Source: Candidatus Uhrbacteria bacterium
GTDB lineage: Bacteria; Patescibacteriota; Patescibacteriia; UBA9934; GWF2-40-263
NCBI GenBank assembly: GCA_016844925.1
Contig: JAERTI010000036.1
Coordinates: 143,863 to 177,052, forward strand
Direction: 5' to 3'
DNA length: 33,190 nucleotides
Part shown: piece by piece, positions 13,511 to 20,812 of the stretch
How positions within the stretch are numbered: the first letter of the stretch is position 1
Layout of the letters: each line of letters starts with the position of its first letter
Notes under the pieces: model-generated
What the model was told of the DNA's origin: nothing
The model's input: only the letters and a program-made list of their open reading frames with translations
Databases searched by the model: none
Program-made: the position numbers and the translations under genes

Positions 13511-13542
13511 AAAAGAGGGTCAAGTGATTGACCCTCTTTTTT
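13511..13542 (+). terminator. Intrinsic terminator after the CNNM-like gene
   Basis: AGAGGGTCAA-GTGA-TTGACCCTCT is followed by T6. The A-run upstream makes it potentially bidirectional. Confidence 0.88.
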
Positions 13543-13586
13543 GTTTATGATAACTTCCGCGCCGCATGTATCAGCAGGAGACAATC

Positions 13587-13742
13587 ATGCGCACGGAAGT
13601 TCTGGTGGGGGTGTTCATCTTCTCGGTAGTGGGGGTTCTCGGACTCTCGCTCGAAGTTCCCCTTCTCCCCACGCTCATCATCGGTGGCCTCATGGCGTTC
13701 GGGGTGCCCCGTCTGCCGATGATGCTCCCCAACACGCTCTAG
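13587..13742 (+). CDS. Small hydrophobic membrane peptide, 51 aa
   Basis: The ATG at 13587 is 6 nt after AGGAG. The translation begins MRTEVLVGVFIFSVVGVLGLSLEVPLL and continues with a second hydrophobic segment (PTLIIGGLMAFGVPRLPMML). It is almost entirely hydrophobic with two short membrane spans around a Pro-rich turn, and has no recognised family. It has its own terminator (13759-13783) and sits alone between the CNNM-like and Smr genes. The ribosome site and C-ending codons resemble the accessory genes at 7-11.5 kb rather than the core genes. It could be a small regulatory membrane protein or a toxin-like peptide; neither is shown. Confidence 0.6.
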   Translation: MRTEVLVGVFIFSVVGVLGLSLEVPLLPTLIIGGLMAFGVPRLPMMLPNTL

Positions 13743-13758
13743 GCCCTCGCGCCTACGC

Positions 13759-13783
13759 GCCACTCTGCAAGGGTGGCTTTTTT
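13759..13783 (+). terminator. Intrinsic terminator after the 51-aa gene
   Basis: GCCAC-TCTGCAAGG-GTGGC is followed by T6. Confidence 0.8.
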
Positions 13784-13842
13784 CATTGACAACGTTACAA
13801 TGCTGGGGTAAATATTGAGGCCGCTCAGGCCAGGAGGCAAAC

Positions 13843-14139
13843 ATGAAGAACTCGTATGAGACGGCCGTGTTTGCAGCTGAGATTGGGGATCCGCCCACAA
13901 TCGACCTGCACGAGGCCATCGACACGCACGACGGGGTTCGAGACCTCGAGATGTTCATTGATCGGCAGTACCGAGGCGGCACCTCGACCGTGAAGATCAT
14001 TCATGGCCGTGGAAGTGGCGCCATGCGCCGGGCCGTTCACGACTCGCTCAAGATCAATCCGCTCGTGGTCTTCTACCGCGATGCCCAGGCACCTCACAGC
14101 ATGGGAGGGGTCACCTACGCGGTGCTCAACCCAACGTAA
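13843..14139 (+). CDS. Stand-alone Smr-domain protein
   Basis: 98 aa. IDLHEAIDTHDGVRDLEMFID (LHxA motif), VKIIHGRGSGAMRRAVHDSL (HGxGxGxLR motif) and a final GVTYAVL strand are the signatures of the Smr domain found at the C-terminus of MutS2 and in small MutS-related proteins. Smr domains nick or cleave branched DNA or act on RNA at stalled ribosomes. Here it is alone, without MutS2. The start follows AGGAGG at 5 nt. A TACAAT box at 13796-13801 suggests a ~35-nt leader, so this gene uses the Shine-Dalgarno mode, unlike neighbouring core genes. Confidence 0.88.
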   Translation: MKNSYETAVFAAEIGDPPTIDLHEAIDTHDGVRDLEMFIDRQYRGGTSTVKIIHGRGSGAMRRAVHDSLKINPLVVFYRDAQAPHSMGGVTYAVLNPT

Positions 14140-14140
14140 A

Positions 14141-14192
14141 CCAGCCCCTCTCAGGGCTGGTCATCTCCGACCTGCGTCGGAGTTTTTATTTT
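14141..14192 (+). terminator. Double-hairpin terminator after the Smr gene
   Basis: CCAGCCC/GGGCTGG (14141-14160) is followed by CTCCGA/TCGGAG (14165-14182) and a T-rich tail (TTTTTATTTTT). It overlaps the 3' end of the convergent HD-domain gene. Confidence 0.8.
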
Positions 14193-15532
14193 TGTGCCGC
14201 CTTCAGGATTCCTTGGAGCGTCCGCATGTTTCTTCCAAGTTTTTTTCCAAAGGTTTTTCCAATCATGTCTGGGTTGTCCAGCGCCATGTCAGCCAATGCT
14301 TCAGCATCTTCTCCGGTGAAACGTTCATCGATGATCTCCTGAAGCCCTTCAAGTAAAGCGCCACGATCGTAGCTAGGCATGGCGTACTGCTCCTTGAATT
14401 CAGCGAGAGTATTCTCAAGATCTTCTGCACGCAATTCCTCTTTGTTAAACATGAGTTTCTCGAGTGCTTGAGCGCTCTTGGCTGTAAGACCGTTTTCTTT
14501 AGCCAGCTTCTTGAAGAGGTCAATGAGCGGCTTCCTGGCATGATTTCTTTCTTCTCTTCGGTTGGTGACGTATCCCCCGAAGGCTGCATCCACTTGATTT
14601 GGATCCGCTCCAAGTTCTTCGAGGAATCTACGAACTTGCTCAAGCTTTTCTTTTGACGCCGCGAGGAGTTCAAAATTTTGGAGCTGAGGGTTTCCATCTC
14701 TGCCAAGTGATCCCATGGTATCAACGTAGCTAGCAAGAAGAGCCATATCTCGACCTTCATTGTCGATATCGTGGTAGTTGCGGAGGTACCGGTCAGGATC
14801 GACGAATTGATACGAGAACGCATCTTCATGACGTTCAATGGCTACAAGGGTTGTTGCACCAACATCAACCCCCATGCCCTGTAAGGCCTCGGATCCCACG
14901 TCGCCATGTTTGCGCTCTGGTTGAAAGTACCCCACGGCTTTTAGTCCGATGTTTTCACTCCACCGCCCCATGGCTTCTTCATCTCCCTGCAGGGCGAGTG
15001 CGCCATCGGCGTTTTGTGCGAGTAGCGCTTGGTACTGCTCCCAAGTCACAGCAAAGTCTTTCCCCTCAGCGTTCGTGAGTCCAGCTGCTTGTGCTGCTTC
15101 GGGTGAATCAAATTTAAGTGTGAGTGTGTCTTTCTTCGAGATGTCATGTAGAAAGACATATTTTTCCACGGCTTCACGGTCGTGCTCTACGGCGCGGGAA
15201 AGAGCAGCGCGTGTTTGTTCAGAAAGACCTTCGGCAAATTCTCCACGTTCTACCGCATCGATGTTGTCGAAGATGAGTTTGAGATGGCTATCCATAAGGG
15301 TGCCCTCATTATGATATTCACCCCACTGTGGAACCAGGAAGGATTGCTCGATCTCCGCTCGAAGTTCTTTGTTGCGCTCTCCTTCGAACAACGCCTCCAT
15401 TTTTTCACGCAGAAAATCCACGCGGCGATTGCGCGTATCGGCGGCTGTGACCTCCGTTGAATCGTGATTCTCTACTTGAACATCTTTGTTGGGTAGAAGA
15501 TGTTCAGGGGTTGGCTTTGGTCGTTCTGGCAT
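14186..15532 (-). CDS. HD-domain-like protein (paralogue of 16242-17459)
   Basis: 448 aa, minus strand, ATG at 15532. A charged, low-complexity N-terminus (about 1-65) precedes NEGTLMDSHLKLIFDNIDAV (His83) and YVFLHDISKKDTLTLKF (HD at 129-130), matching the H...HD pattern of the HD metal-dependent phosphohydrolase fold. The later ERHEDAFSYQFVDPDRY may give further ligands. The C-terminal ~150 residues are helical, ending GKTFGKKLGRNMRTLQGILKAAQ. This resembles the C-terminal layout of the other HD protein in the window (GPKFGQTLRRVHAAIQ), so I consider them paralogues. Substrate is unknown. It is divergent from the uridine kinase-like gene, and no Shine-Dalgarno site is seen. Confidence 0.7.
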   Translation of the reverse strand: MPERPKPTPEHLLPNKDVQVENHDSTEVTAADTRNRRVDFLREKMEALFEGERNKELRAEIEQSFLVPQWGEYHNEGTLMDSHLKLIFDNIDAVERGEFAEGLSEQTRAALSRAVEHDREAVEKYVFLHDISKKDTLTLKFDSPEAAQAAGLTNAEGKDFAVTWEQYQALLAQNADGALALQGDEEAMGRWSENIGLKAVGYFQPERKHGDVGSEALQGMGVDVGATTLVAIERHEDAFSYQFVDPDRYLRNYHDIDNEGRDMALLASYVDTMGSLGRDGNPQLQNFELLAASKEKLEQVRRFLEELGADPNQVDAAFGGYVTNRREERNHARKPLIDLFKKLAKENGLTAKSAQALEKLMFNKEELRAEDLENTLAEFKEQYAMPSYDRGALLEGLQEIIDERFTGEDAEALADMALDNPDMIGKTFGKKLGRNMRTLQGILKAAQK

Positions 15533-15591
15533 AGAGATTGATCAAGCGTTATTCATTAAAGGGTACAGATATTTTGAGCTATTTGAAAGAG

Positions 15592-15620
15592 TTGAGAAAA
15601 CGTCCTTGGCGCGTTACACT
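15592..15620 (+). promoter_or_regulatory. sigma70-type promoter of the uridine kinase-like gene
   Basis: TTGAGA (15592-15597), a 17-bp spacer and TACACT (15615-15620). The ATG at 15630 begins 9 nt after the -10 box, and no ribosome site fits in the gap. Confidence 0.7.
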
Positions 15621-15629
15621 GGCTCCAAT

Positions 15630-16214
15630 ATGAAACCCATCTTTATTGGACTCGCGGGACTTTCGGGGGCAGGAAAGTCGACACTCGTAGATCATTTGGA
15701 AGCTCAAGGAGGGGTGAAGCGGTTTAGGCTCGATGCGTATTACAAGACAGCGGAAGATTGCCCCAAGTTGCCAGATGGTCGCCCGCACTGGGATCTTCCT
15801 GAGAGTTTGTATCTTAATGAGGTACTTGAGGCACTAACAGAACTGCGTGATGGCAGCGATATTTTTTTACCTATTTATAACCGACGTCTGTGTGATCGAA
15901 CGGGCCAAGTCTTGTACAAGCCAGCGCCAGTGATTTTTGTGGAGGGTCTTCAGTTATTTGCCAACCCTGCTGTTCGGGAGTTGTTTGATTTGAGGCTCTG
16001 GCTCGATATTGATGAAGAGACGGCTCTCGAGCGTCGTCTGCAACGCCAGCCAGATTATGATGTCGACTATCATAGGAAGATTGCGCTTCCAGCCCAGCGC
16101 CAGCATGTGGCTCCACTGCGTACGCACGCTCATGGCATCATTGATGGTCGTCAGTCTGTGAAGACCGTAGCAGAGACGACCGATCAGATCATTCAACAGT
16201 TTCTTGGGCTCTAG
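15630..16214 (+). CDS. Uridine kinase-like P-loop kinase
   Basis: 194 aa. Walker A GLSGAGKST lies at residues 8-16. RFRLDAYYKT (about 32-41) and PDGRPHWDLPESL correspond to the DDFY and dW..P elements of the uridine/phosphoribulokinase family. PVIFVEGLQLF (about 95-105) is the Walker-B-like strand, and DETALERRLQRQ looks like the lid. Uridine kinase phosphorylates uridine or cytidine in pyrimidine salvage, fitting an organism dependent on scavenged nucleosides. Another family kinase is possible. The start is chosen over the 15486 frame because a near-perfect promoter ends 9 nt upstream and conserved sequence begins at once. It lies 27 nt before the HD gene. Confidence 0.8.
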   Translation: MKPIFIGLAGLSGAGKSTLVDHLEAQGGVKRFRLDAYYKTAEDCPKLPDGRPHWDLPESLYLNEVLEALTELRDGSDIFLPIYNRRLCDRTGQVLYKPAPVIFVEGLQLFANPAVRELFDLRLWLDIDEETALERRLQRQPDYDVDYHRKIALPAQRQHVAPLRTHAHGIIDGRQSVKTVAETTDQIIQQFLGL

Positions 16215-16226
16215 GTATCGATGGCG

Positions 16227-16232
16227 TACAAT
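16227..16232 (+). promoter_or_regulatory. -10 box of the HD-domain gene
   Basis: TACAAT lies exactly 9 nt before the ATG at 16242. The gap contains AGGAG, so initiation could be leaderless or via this short-spaced ribosome site if read-through from the upstream gene occurs. Confidence 0.45.
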
Positions 16233-16241
16233 AGGAGTACT

Positions 16242-17459
16242 ATGTGGCGATTCCAATCTGTGCATGAACGTTCTGAAACAGAGTATCTCGATCAAATGAT
16301 CGAGCGCATTGAAGGTGACGAACATCTTCGGGGTCATGCGGACGCACTGCTACACGGAGCCGCGACACAAGAGCCGTTGATTGCTCAGCTGCTGACAACA
16401 CCACAAGACATTCGTTATCACGCAGAAGGTCCGACGGTGCGAGATCATCTTCGACTCATGCTGACGGGATTGTATGCGCTCGCCGAAGACAAGCTCCACT
16501 TGATCGACATTGAGGAGTTTCGTCGGATGAAGGGGTATGAGGGGGAGATTGAGGAGCTCGAGGAGATTATTAAAGAGAATATTGGTTTTTTTGAGGTGTT
16601 CACGCTCTGTCACGATATTGCGAAATATTCGACAATGACGTTTAGCTCGCATGAAGGATCTCGGGGAGCAGAGCTTGGTTTCCATTCACCTCGGACACAT
16701 CACTTTGATGAAGCGGCTCATGAGCGGGCGCAGATGCGAGATCGTTATCTCGAGCTATATCGAGAGTTTTCAGCCATGCATCCGACGGCACCAGACAAAG
16801 AGGTACAGGCACAGTTTTATCTCACCTATGGCATTGCCGTGCACTACCCTCACCACGCCCGGCGGATTCATGCGCCTGTGAATGAGGATCTTCTCGATCG
16901 CTTCTGCACCGCGCACAAACTTCCATCACGAGATCGAGATCTTCTCGATGATCTGATTTCTCACCACATGGAGTTTAACGGTGATTTTCATGACCTGCGA
17001 CCATCAGCGATTGGGCGTTACGCGCATCTGTCGTCCCGACGTGGGTATGATGCCGATGATTTTATCGATCTCATGCAAGGATGTTTGTTTCTGGATGTTG
17101 TGATCGGTTCTAAGCGTTTGGCCCCTCATGGCTATTGGCATGACCCAACACCATTGATTAATTGTTTGCGTTCAGAGCACGATTGGGCACCTCATCGTCG
17201 CGTAGAAAAAGCGGAGGAGCGTCAAAAGGAGGAAAAGCGCACCCGCAATAAAGCGTTCAGAGAGGTTGGTCTTGATGGAGTAGCCCTCATGGATCTCCTT
17301 GGCATGGAGGCTGGACCGAAGTTTGGTCAAACTTTGCGGCGTGTCCATGCGGCGATTCAAGGAAAGGGAGACATGCCACGCTTTGGAAAGAAGATCGACG
17401 GCGTAATTAGCGAGCGTGCGGGGGAGTATTACAAAAAAGTATTTGATGTGGGGGAATAG
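16242..17459 (+). CDS. HD-domain protein
   Basis: 405 aa from the ATG at 16242, favoured over 16221 because of TACAAT and AGGAG just upstream. EGPTVRDHLRLMLTGLYAL supplies a His (69), FTLCHDIAKYS supplies the HD pair (124-125), and a later VHYPHHARRIH plus LLDDLISHHMEF give candidate further ligands, consistent with a metal-dependent HD phosphohydrolase or the HD half of a tRNA-nucleotidyltransferase-like protein. The C-terminal region (LMDLLGMEAGPKFGQTLRRVHAAIQ) recalls the tail of CCA-adding enzymes, but no nucleotidyltransferase domain is present. Its substrate is unknown. RuvA starts 9 nt after the stop. Confidence 0.75.
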   Translation: MWRFQSVHERSETEYLDQMIERIEGDEHLRGHADALLHGAATQEPLIAQLLTTPQDIRYHAEGPTVRDHLRLMLTGLYALAEDKLHLIDIEEFRRMKGYEGEIEELEEIIKENIGFFEVFTLCHDIAKYSTMTFSSHEGSRGAELGFHSPRTHHFDEAAHERAQMRDRYLELYREFSAMHPTAPDKEVQAQFYLTYGIAVHYPHHARRIHAPVNEDLLDRFCTAHKLPSRDRDLLDDLISHHMEFNGDFHDLRPSAIGRYAHLSSRRGYDADDFIDLMQGCLFLDVVIGSKRLAPHGYWHDPTPLINCLRSEHDWAPHRRVEKAEERQKEEKRTRNKAFREVGLDGVALMDLLGMEAGPKFGQTLRRVHAAIQGKGDMPRFGKKIDGVISERAGEYYKKVFDVGE

Positions 17460-17468
17460 ATAGCGATT

Positions 17469-18014
17469 ATGATGACATACGTACAAGGGAAGGTGCTGTA
17501 TCACGGCGTTGGATATCTTATCGTAGAAAATGCTGGGGTTGGATATAAAGTTTCGATGCCTGAGCCTGTGGCGCATGACTATACAGGCGAGGTGGCACTG
17601 TATCTCCATGAGGTCATTCGTGATAATGAGCGAGAGTTGTTTGGATTTTCTTCGATCGCGCAGTTGGAACTTTTTTGGAAACTGATTGGTATCTCAGGTG
17701 TGGGCCCTCGCGGCGCACAGAAGATTATTTTTTCTGACAGCATCGGTCAGGTGAAGGCAAAGATTATGGCAGGAGACCTGACGGCGCTTACGGCCGTGCC
17801 GGGAGTTGGGAAGAAGACCGCTCAAAAGATTTTTATTGAACTTAAGGGGGCATTGGCAGAGGAGCCGGGTGTTTCCATGGTGAATACTGAGGCGCTCGAT
17901 GCGCTTGTGGGGCTTGGGTATGCTAAGCGGGATGCTGAAGCTGCTCTCTCAGGAATTGAGATGGACGACACGGAGAATTGCATTCGTGCAGCTCTTAAGC
18001 GATTAGCCATGTGA
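17469..18014 (+). CDS. ruvA: Holliday junction branch migration protein RuvA
   Basis: 181 aa, slightly shorter than the usual 190-205. The N-terminal OB domain runs from YVQGKVLYHGVGYLIVENAGVGYKV to ELFGFSS. Two helix-hairpin-helix motifs follow (GVGPRGAQKI and AVPGVGKKTAQKIFIELK), then a short C-terminal domain III (ALDALVGLGYAKRDAEAAL) that normally contacts RuvB. RuvA tetramers bind the four-way junction and load the RuvB motor. RuvB is not in the window. ATG codons at 17469 and 17472 are both possible starts. The next gene overlaps its stop by 4 nt. Confidence 0.95.
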   Translation: MMTYVQGKVLYHGVGYLIVENAGVGYKVSMPEPVAHDYTGEVALYLHEVIRDNERELFGFSSIAQLELFWKLIGISGVGPRGAQKIIFSDSIGQVKAKIMAGDLTALTAVPGVGKKTAQKIFIELKGALAEEPGVSMVNTEALDALVGLGYAKRDAEAALSGIEMDDTENCIRAALKRLAM

Positions 18015-18937
18015 TTAGCAAAAAGATTTGGAATCAGTTTGTCATGGACCACGGCCCGCGTTCCGGGGCGTTTTTGCAATCTTGGGAATGGGGAGAGTTT
18101 CAGCGCGCCGCTGGAGAGAAGGTCCGTCGGAAGGTGTATCGAGATGATGGAGAGATTGTTGGGGTGGGGCAGTGGCTGGATCGAGACATCTCTTTGTTTG
18201 GCTCATACGGATTCTGTCCCAAGGGGCCCATTGGCGCCTGGCAGCCACGGAGTGATGAGCATACGTTTCTGCGCATCGAGCCGGCTGACTCAGATCTTGC
18301 CTCATATGGACGCAAAACGATTGATTTGAATCCCGCCCACACACTCATCACAGACCTTTCATCCAGCGAAGAGGAGCTCCTGGCAGGGATGCATCATAAG
18401 ACGCGTTACAACATGCGTTTGGCAAGTAAGCGCGGTGTGCATGTTCATGTGCTGTCGAAGAAATTCGATCAGGCCTGGGAGTTGTTTGAGCAGACCGCCA
18501 CTCGCGGGAAATTTCGTCTTCATCCGCGTAGGTACTACCAGAGCATGCTCGAGAAGCTTTCGACTGATACTTGCCGAGCCTTTCTGGCAGTCGCGACGTA
18601 TGAGCATAAGGTACTTGCGGCAAATATCATGATCGACTTCGCGGGAACGCGAACCTATTTACATGGCGCATCTGGCAATGTGCATCGAAAGCTCATGGCA
18701 CCGTATCTTCTGCACTGGGAGTTGATGCGTGACGCGAAGGTGCATGGTCTTACATCCTATGATTGGTGGGGAGTGGCTCCAAAGGGAGCGAAGAATCATT
18801 CCTGGGCAGGCATCTCACGATTTAAGCGAGGGTTCGGCGGTGAGGAGGTGAGCGTGCCCGGGACGTTTGATCTCGTTCAGTCACCAGTCCGGTATAACTT
18901 GTACAAAACGGCTCGCATGATACGTCGAGCTCTCTAG
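18011..18937 (+). CDS. FemAB-family peptidoglycan bridge aminoacyltransferase
   Basis: 308 aa starting with GTG at 18011, whose last bases form the ruvA stop (GTGA overlap), so translation is coupled. The protein has the FemABX pattern of two GNAT-like halves: GAFLQSWEWGEFQRAAGEKVRRKVY near the N-terminus; LLAGMHHKTRYNMRLASKRGV in the middle; and ANIMIDFAGTRTYLHGASGNVHRKLMAPYLLHWELMRDAKVHGLTSYDWWG in the second half. Family members transfer amino acids from aminoacyl-tRNA to the lipid II stem peptide. The enzyme should act at the inner membrane face on cell-wall precursors. The coiled-coil arm of FemA is absent, which is usual for the short FemX-like forms. Confidence 0.88.
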   Translation: MISKKIWNQFVMDHGPRSGAFLQSWEWGEFQRAAGEKVRRKVYRDDGEIVGVGQWLDRDISLFGSYGFCPKGPIGAWQPRSDEHTFLRIEPADSDLASYGRKTIDLNPAHTLITDLSSSEEELLAGMHHKTRYNMRLASKRGVHVHVLSKKFDQAWELFEQTATRGKFRLHPRRYYQSMLEKLSTDTCRAFLAVATYEHKVLAANIMIDFAGTRTYLHGASGNVHRKLMAPYLLHWELMRDAKVHGLTSYDWWGVAPKGAKNHSWAGISRFKRGFGGEEVSVPGTFDLVQSPVRYNLYKTARMIRRAL

Positions 18938-18946
18938 AATATGTCT

Positions 18947-20764
18947 ATGCATCTACACAAAACACTCATCGCCCTTATCGGTATCCTCGTGCTGCCACTG
19001 CAGGCGTCTGCGCTTTCTACTTCCTACATCGAATCCTACGAAGCTACTTCACCAGACGCACCTTTTTATGCCATCGATATGATTGACGGCAGTCTTTGGG
19101 CCGTGGGGGGAGAATATGTGCGCGCAGAATTGGATACAGATGGATCTCTTGTGGCACAAAGCTATTCATCCTCATCGACACTTGCGTACACTGGTGTGGC
19201 TGGGTTAAGCGATGGGTACCTGCTTGCCGACACAGCTGGGTATGTCACACGCATGAACGATGGTCTGCTACACTCGTTGAGTTCCGCAGCTCTCCGAGAT
19301 GTGGAAGCGTACTCGGATGAGCGTATCTATGTGGTTGGAGATGATGGATACGCAGGTGTTTCTACAGACGGAGGCGACAGTTGGTCACAGGTAGGTATGG
19401 GGTTCTGGAGCATTAGTCCAATAGATCTTAATGCGGTGCACGTTGGTGCTGATAACGTTTGGGCCGTGGGAGATGATGGATACATTGTTCAAGAGGAGGA
19501 AGGAATTTTTTCACTGGCTGATACATCTGCAGAAGTCGATTTGTACGGAGTGGCTTTTGACGACAGTGCTCAGGTAGGTTGGGTTGTTGGAGAAGGGGGG
19601 ATGATGTTGTCGACTGTGGATGCTGGTGAGACGTGGGAGCAGGTGACTGACGAGGAGATTACAGCAGATTTGTACGGAGTACTTCTCGTAGATGAATCGA
19701 TCTATGTTTTTGGAGAAGATTTTCTTGCGGTGAGTACTGATGATGGAACGACTTGGGACGTGACGGATTTACGTGGTTCAAGCTGGGTGTTGGACGGTGA
19801 GCTTGCTTATACGCTCTATGATGCTGTCGCAGATGAGTCATCTGGACAGGTATGGTTTGCAGGAAGCACAACCACGGGGCCGTTGGTGATTAGCAATGAT
19901 ATTGAACAGCCAAGCGCACCGGGGAATATTGTGATCACGTCGGGTACGCCAACTGACGATACAACACCATCATTTAGTTGGGTTGATGCAACAGATAATA
20001 GTGGGGCTATTGATCACTATGAGGTGGCATTCGATTCAGGGGATGCGGTTTCTATCGGTGACGAAGCTGCGTATACAACGACGGAAGCATTGGGTGAGGG
20101 AGATCATACGATCTCCGTATGGGCCGTTGATGCAGCGGGGAATATGAGTGAGGCGGCAACGAAGAACTTTACGATTCAGGGGGGTGAAGATTCTGAGGAG
20201 GTGACAGAGGACGCCTCCTCCGAGGAGGAGGTCGTCGAAGAGGAACCTGAGATAAGTGAAGAGGAAGAGTTGGCTGTGAAATCTGCTGATCCTGGCACAC
20301 TGATTAAACTTCCATGCGCGGGTTCGACCGACGTGAATGATCCTTGCCGCGCCGTCTACTACTATGCTGACGATGGGAAGCGTCATGCCTTTCCAAACAG
20401 TAAAGTCTTCTTTACTTGGTACGAGAACTTTGATGACGTGGTCATTGTCGAGTCAGACTTCATGAGCTCACTGATGCTTGGTTCAAATGTGACCTACCAC
20501 CCGGGAACAAAGATGGTGAAGTTTCAGTCGTGGAATACGGTGTATACCGTGAGTGCTGGCGGTGTGCTTCGGGCCGTGGCCTCCGAAGAGATGGCGATTG
20601 ATTTGTACGGCGACGACTGGAATACACAGATCGATGATATCTCAGATGCCTTCTTTTCGAACTATTCCTTTGGAGATGATCTCGTTGGTTCAGATGATTA
20701 TGATGTTGAAGAGCACCGAGCCTCTGTCTCAAGTATCGATGACGACATTGCCGCGCGCGATTAA
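18947..20764 (+). CDS. Secreted YCF48/BNR-repeat protein with Ig-like and CPR-type C-terminal domain
   Basis: 605 aa from the ATG at 18947; the ATG at 18941 adds two residues. A TAGAAT box ends 6 nt before 18947. The signal peptide is TLIALIGILVLPLQASA. Residues about 30-315 carry repeats of the VVGDDGYAGVSTDGGDSW type (YCF48/BNR beta-propeller blades). Residues about 325-410 form an Ig/fibronectin-like domain (APGNIVITSG...DHYEVAFDS...WAVDAAGNMSEAA). A very acidic linker (about 415-445) leads to a domain with YYYADDGKRHAFPNSKVFFTWY and VYTVSAGGVLRAVASEEMA, which I associate with Patescibacteria surface proteins. It is probably displayed on the cell surface or secreted. It lies directly after the FemAB gene and ends in a shared terminator. 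Confidence 0.82.
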   Translation: MHLHKTLIALIGILVLPLQASALSTSYIESYEATSPDAPFYAIDMIDGSLWAVGGEYVRAELDTDGSLVAQSYSSSSTLAYTGVAGLSDGYLLADTAGYVTRMNDGLLHSLSSAALRDVEAYSDERIYVVGDDGYAGVSTDGGDSWSQVGMGFWSISPIDLNAVHVGADNVWAVGDDGYIVQEEEGIFSLADTSAEVDLYGVAFDDSAQVGWVVGEGGMMLSTVDAGETWEQVTDEEITADLYGVLLVDESIYVFGEDFLAVSTDDGTTWDVTDLRGSSWVLDGELAYTLYDAVADESSGQVWFAGSTTTGPLVISNDIEQPSAPGNIVITSGTPTDDTTPSFSWVDATDNSGAIDHYEVAFDSGDAVSIGDEAAYTTTEALGEGDHTISVWAVDAAGNMSEAATKNFTIQGGEDSEEVTEDASSEEEVVEEEPEISEEEELAVKSADPGTLIKLPCAGSTDVNDPCRAVYYYADDGKRHAFPNSKVFFTWYENFDDVVIVESDFMSSLMLGSNVTYHPGTKMVKFQSWNTVYTVSAGGVLRAVASEEMAIDLYGDDWNTQIDDISDAFFSNYSFGDDLVGSDDYDVEEHRASVSSIDDDIAARD

Positions 20765-20775
20765 AGAAAAACAAA

Positions 20776-20812
20776 ACACGGGCCTCTCAGTGAGGTCCGT
20801 GTTTTTTGTTTA
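20776..20812. terminator. Bidirectional terminator between convergent genes
   Basis: ACACGGGCCTC-TCAG-TGAGGTCCGTGT is flanked by A-rich sequence on the left and T6 on the right. It serves the BNR gene (plus) and the FBP aldolase/phosphatase gene (minus). Confidence 0.88.
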
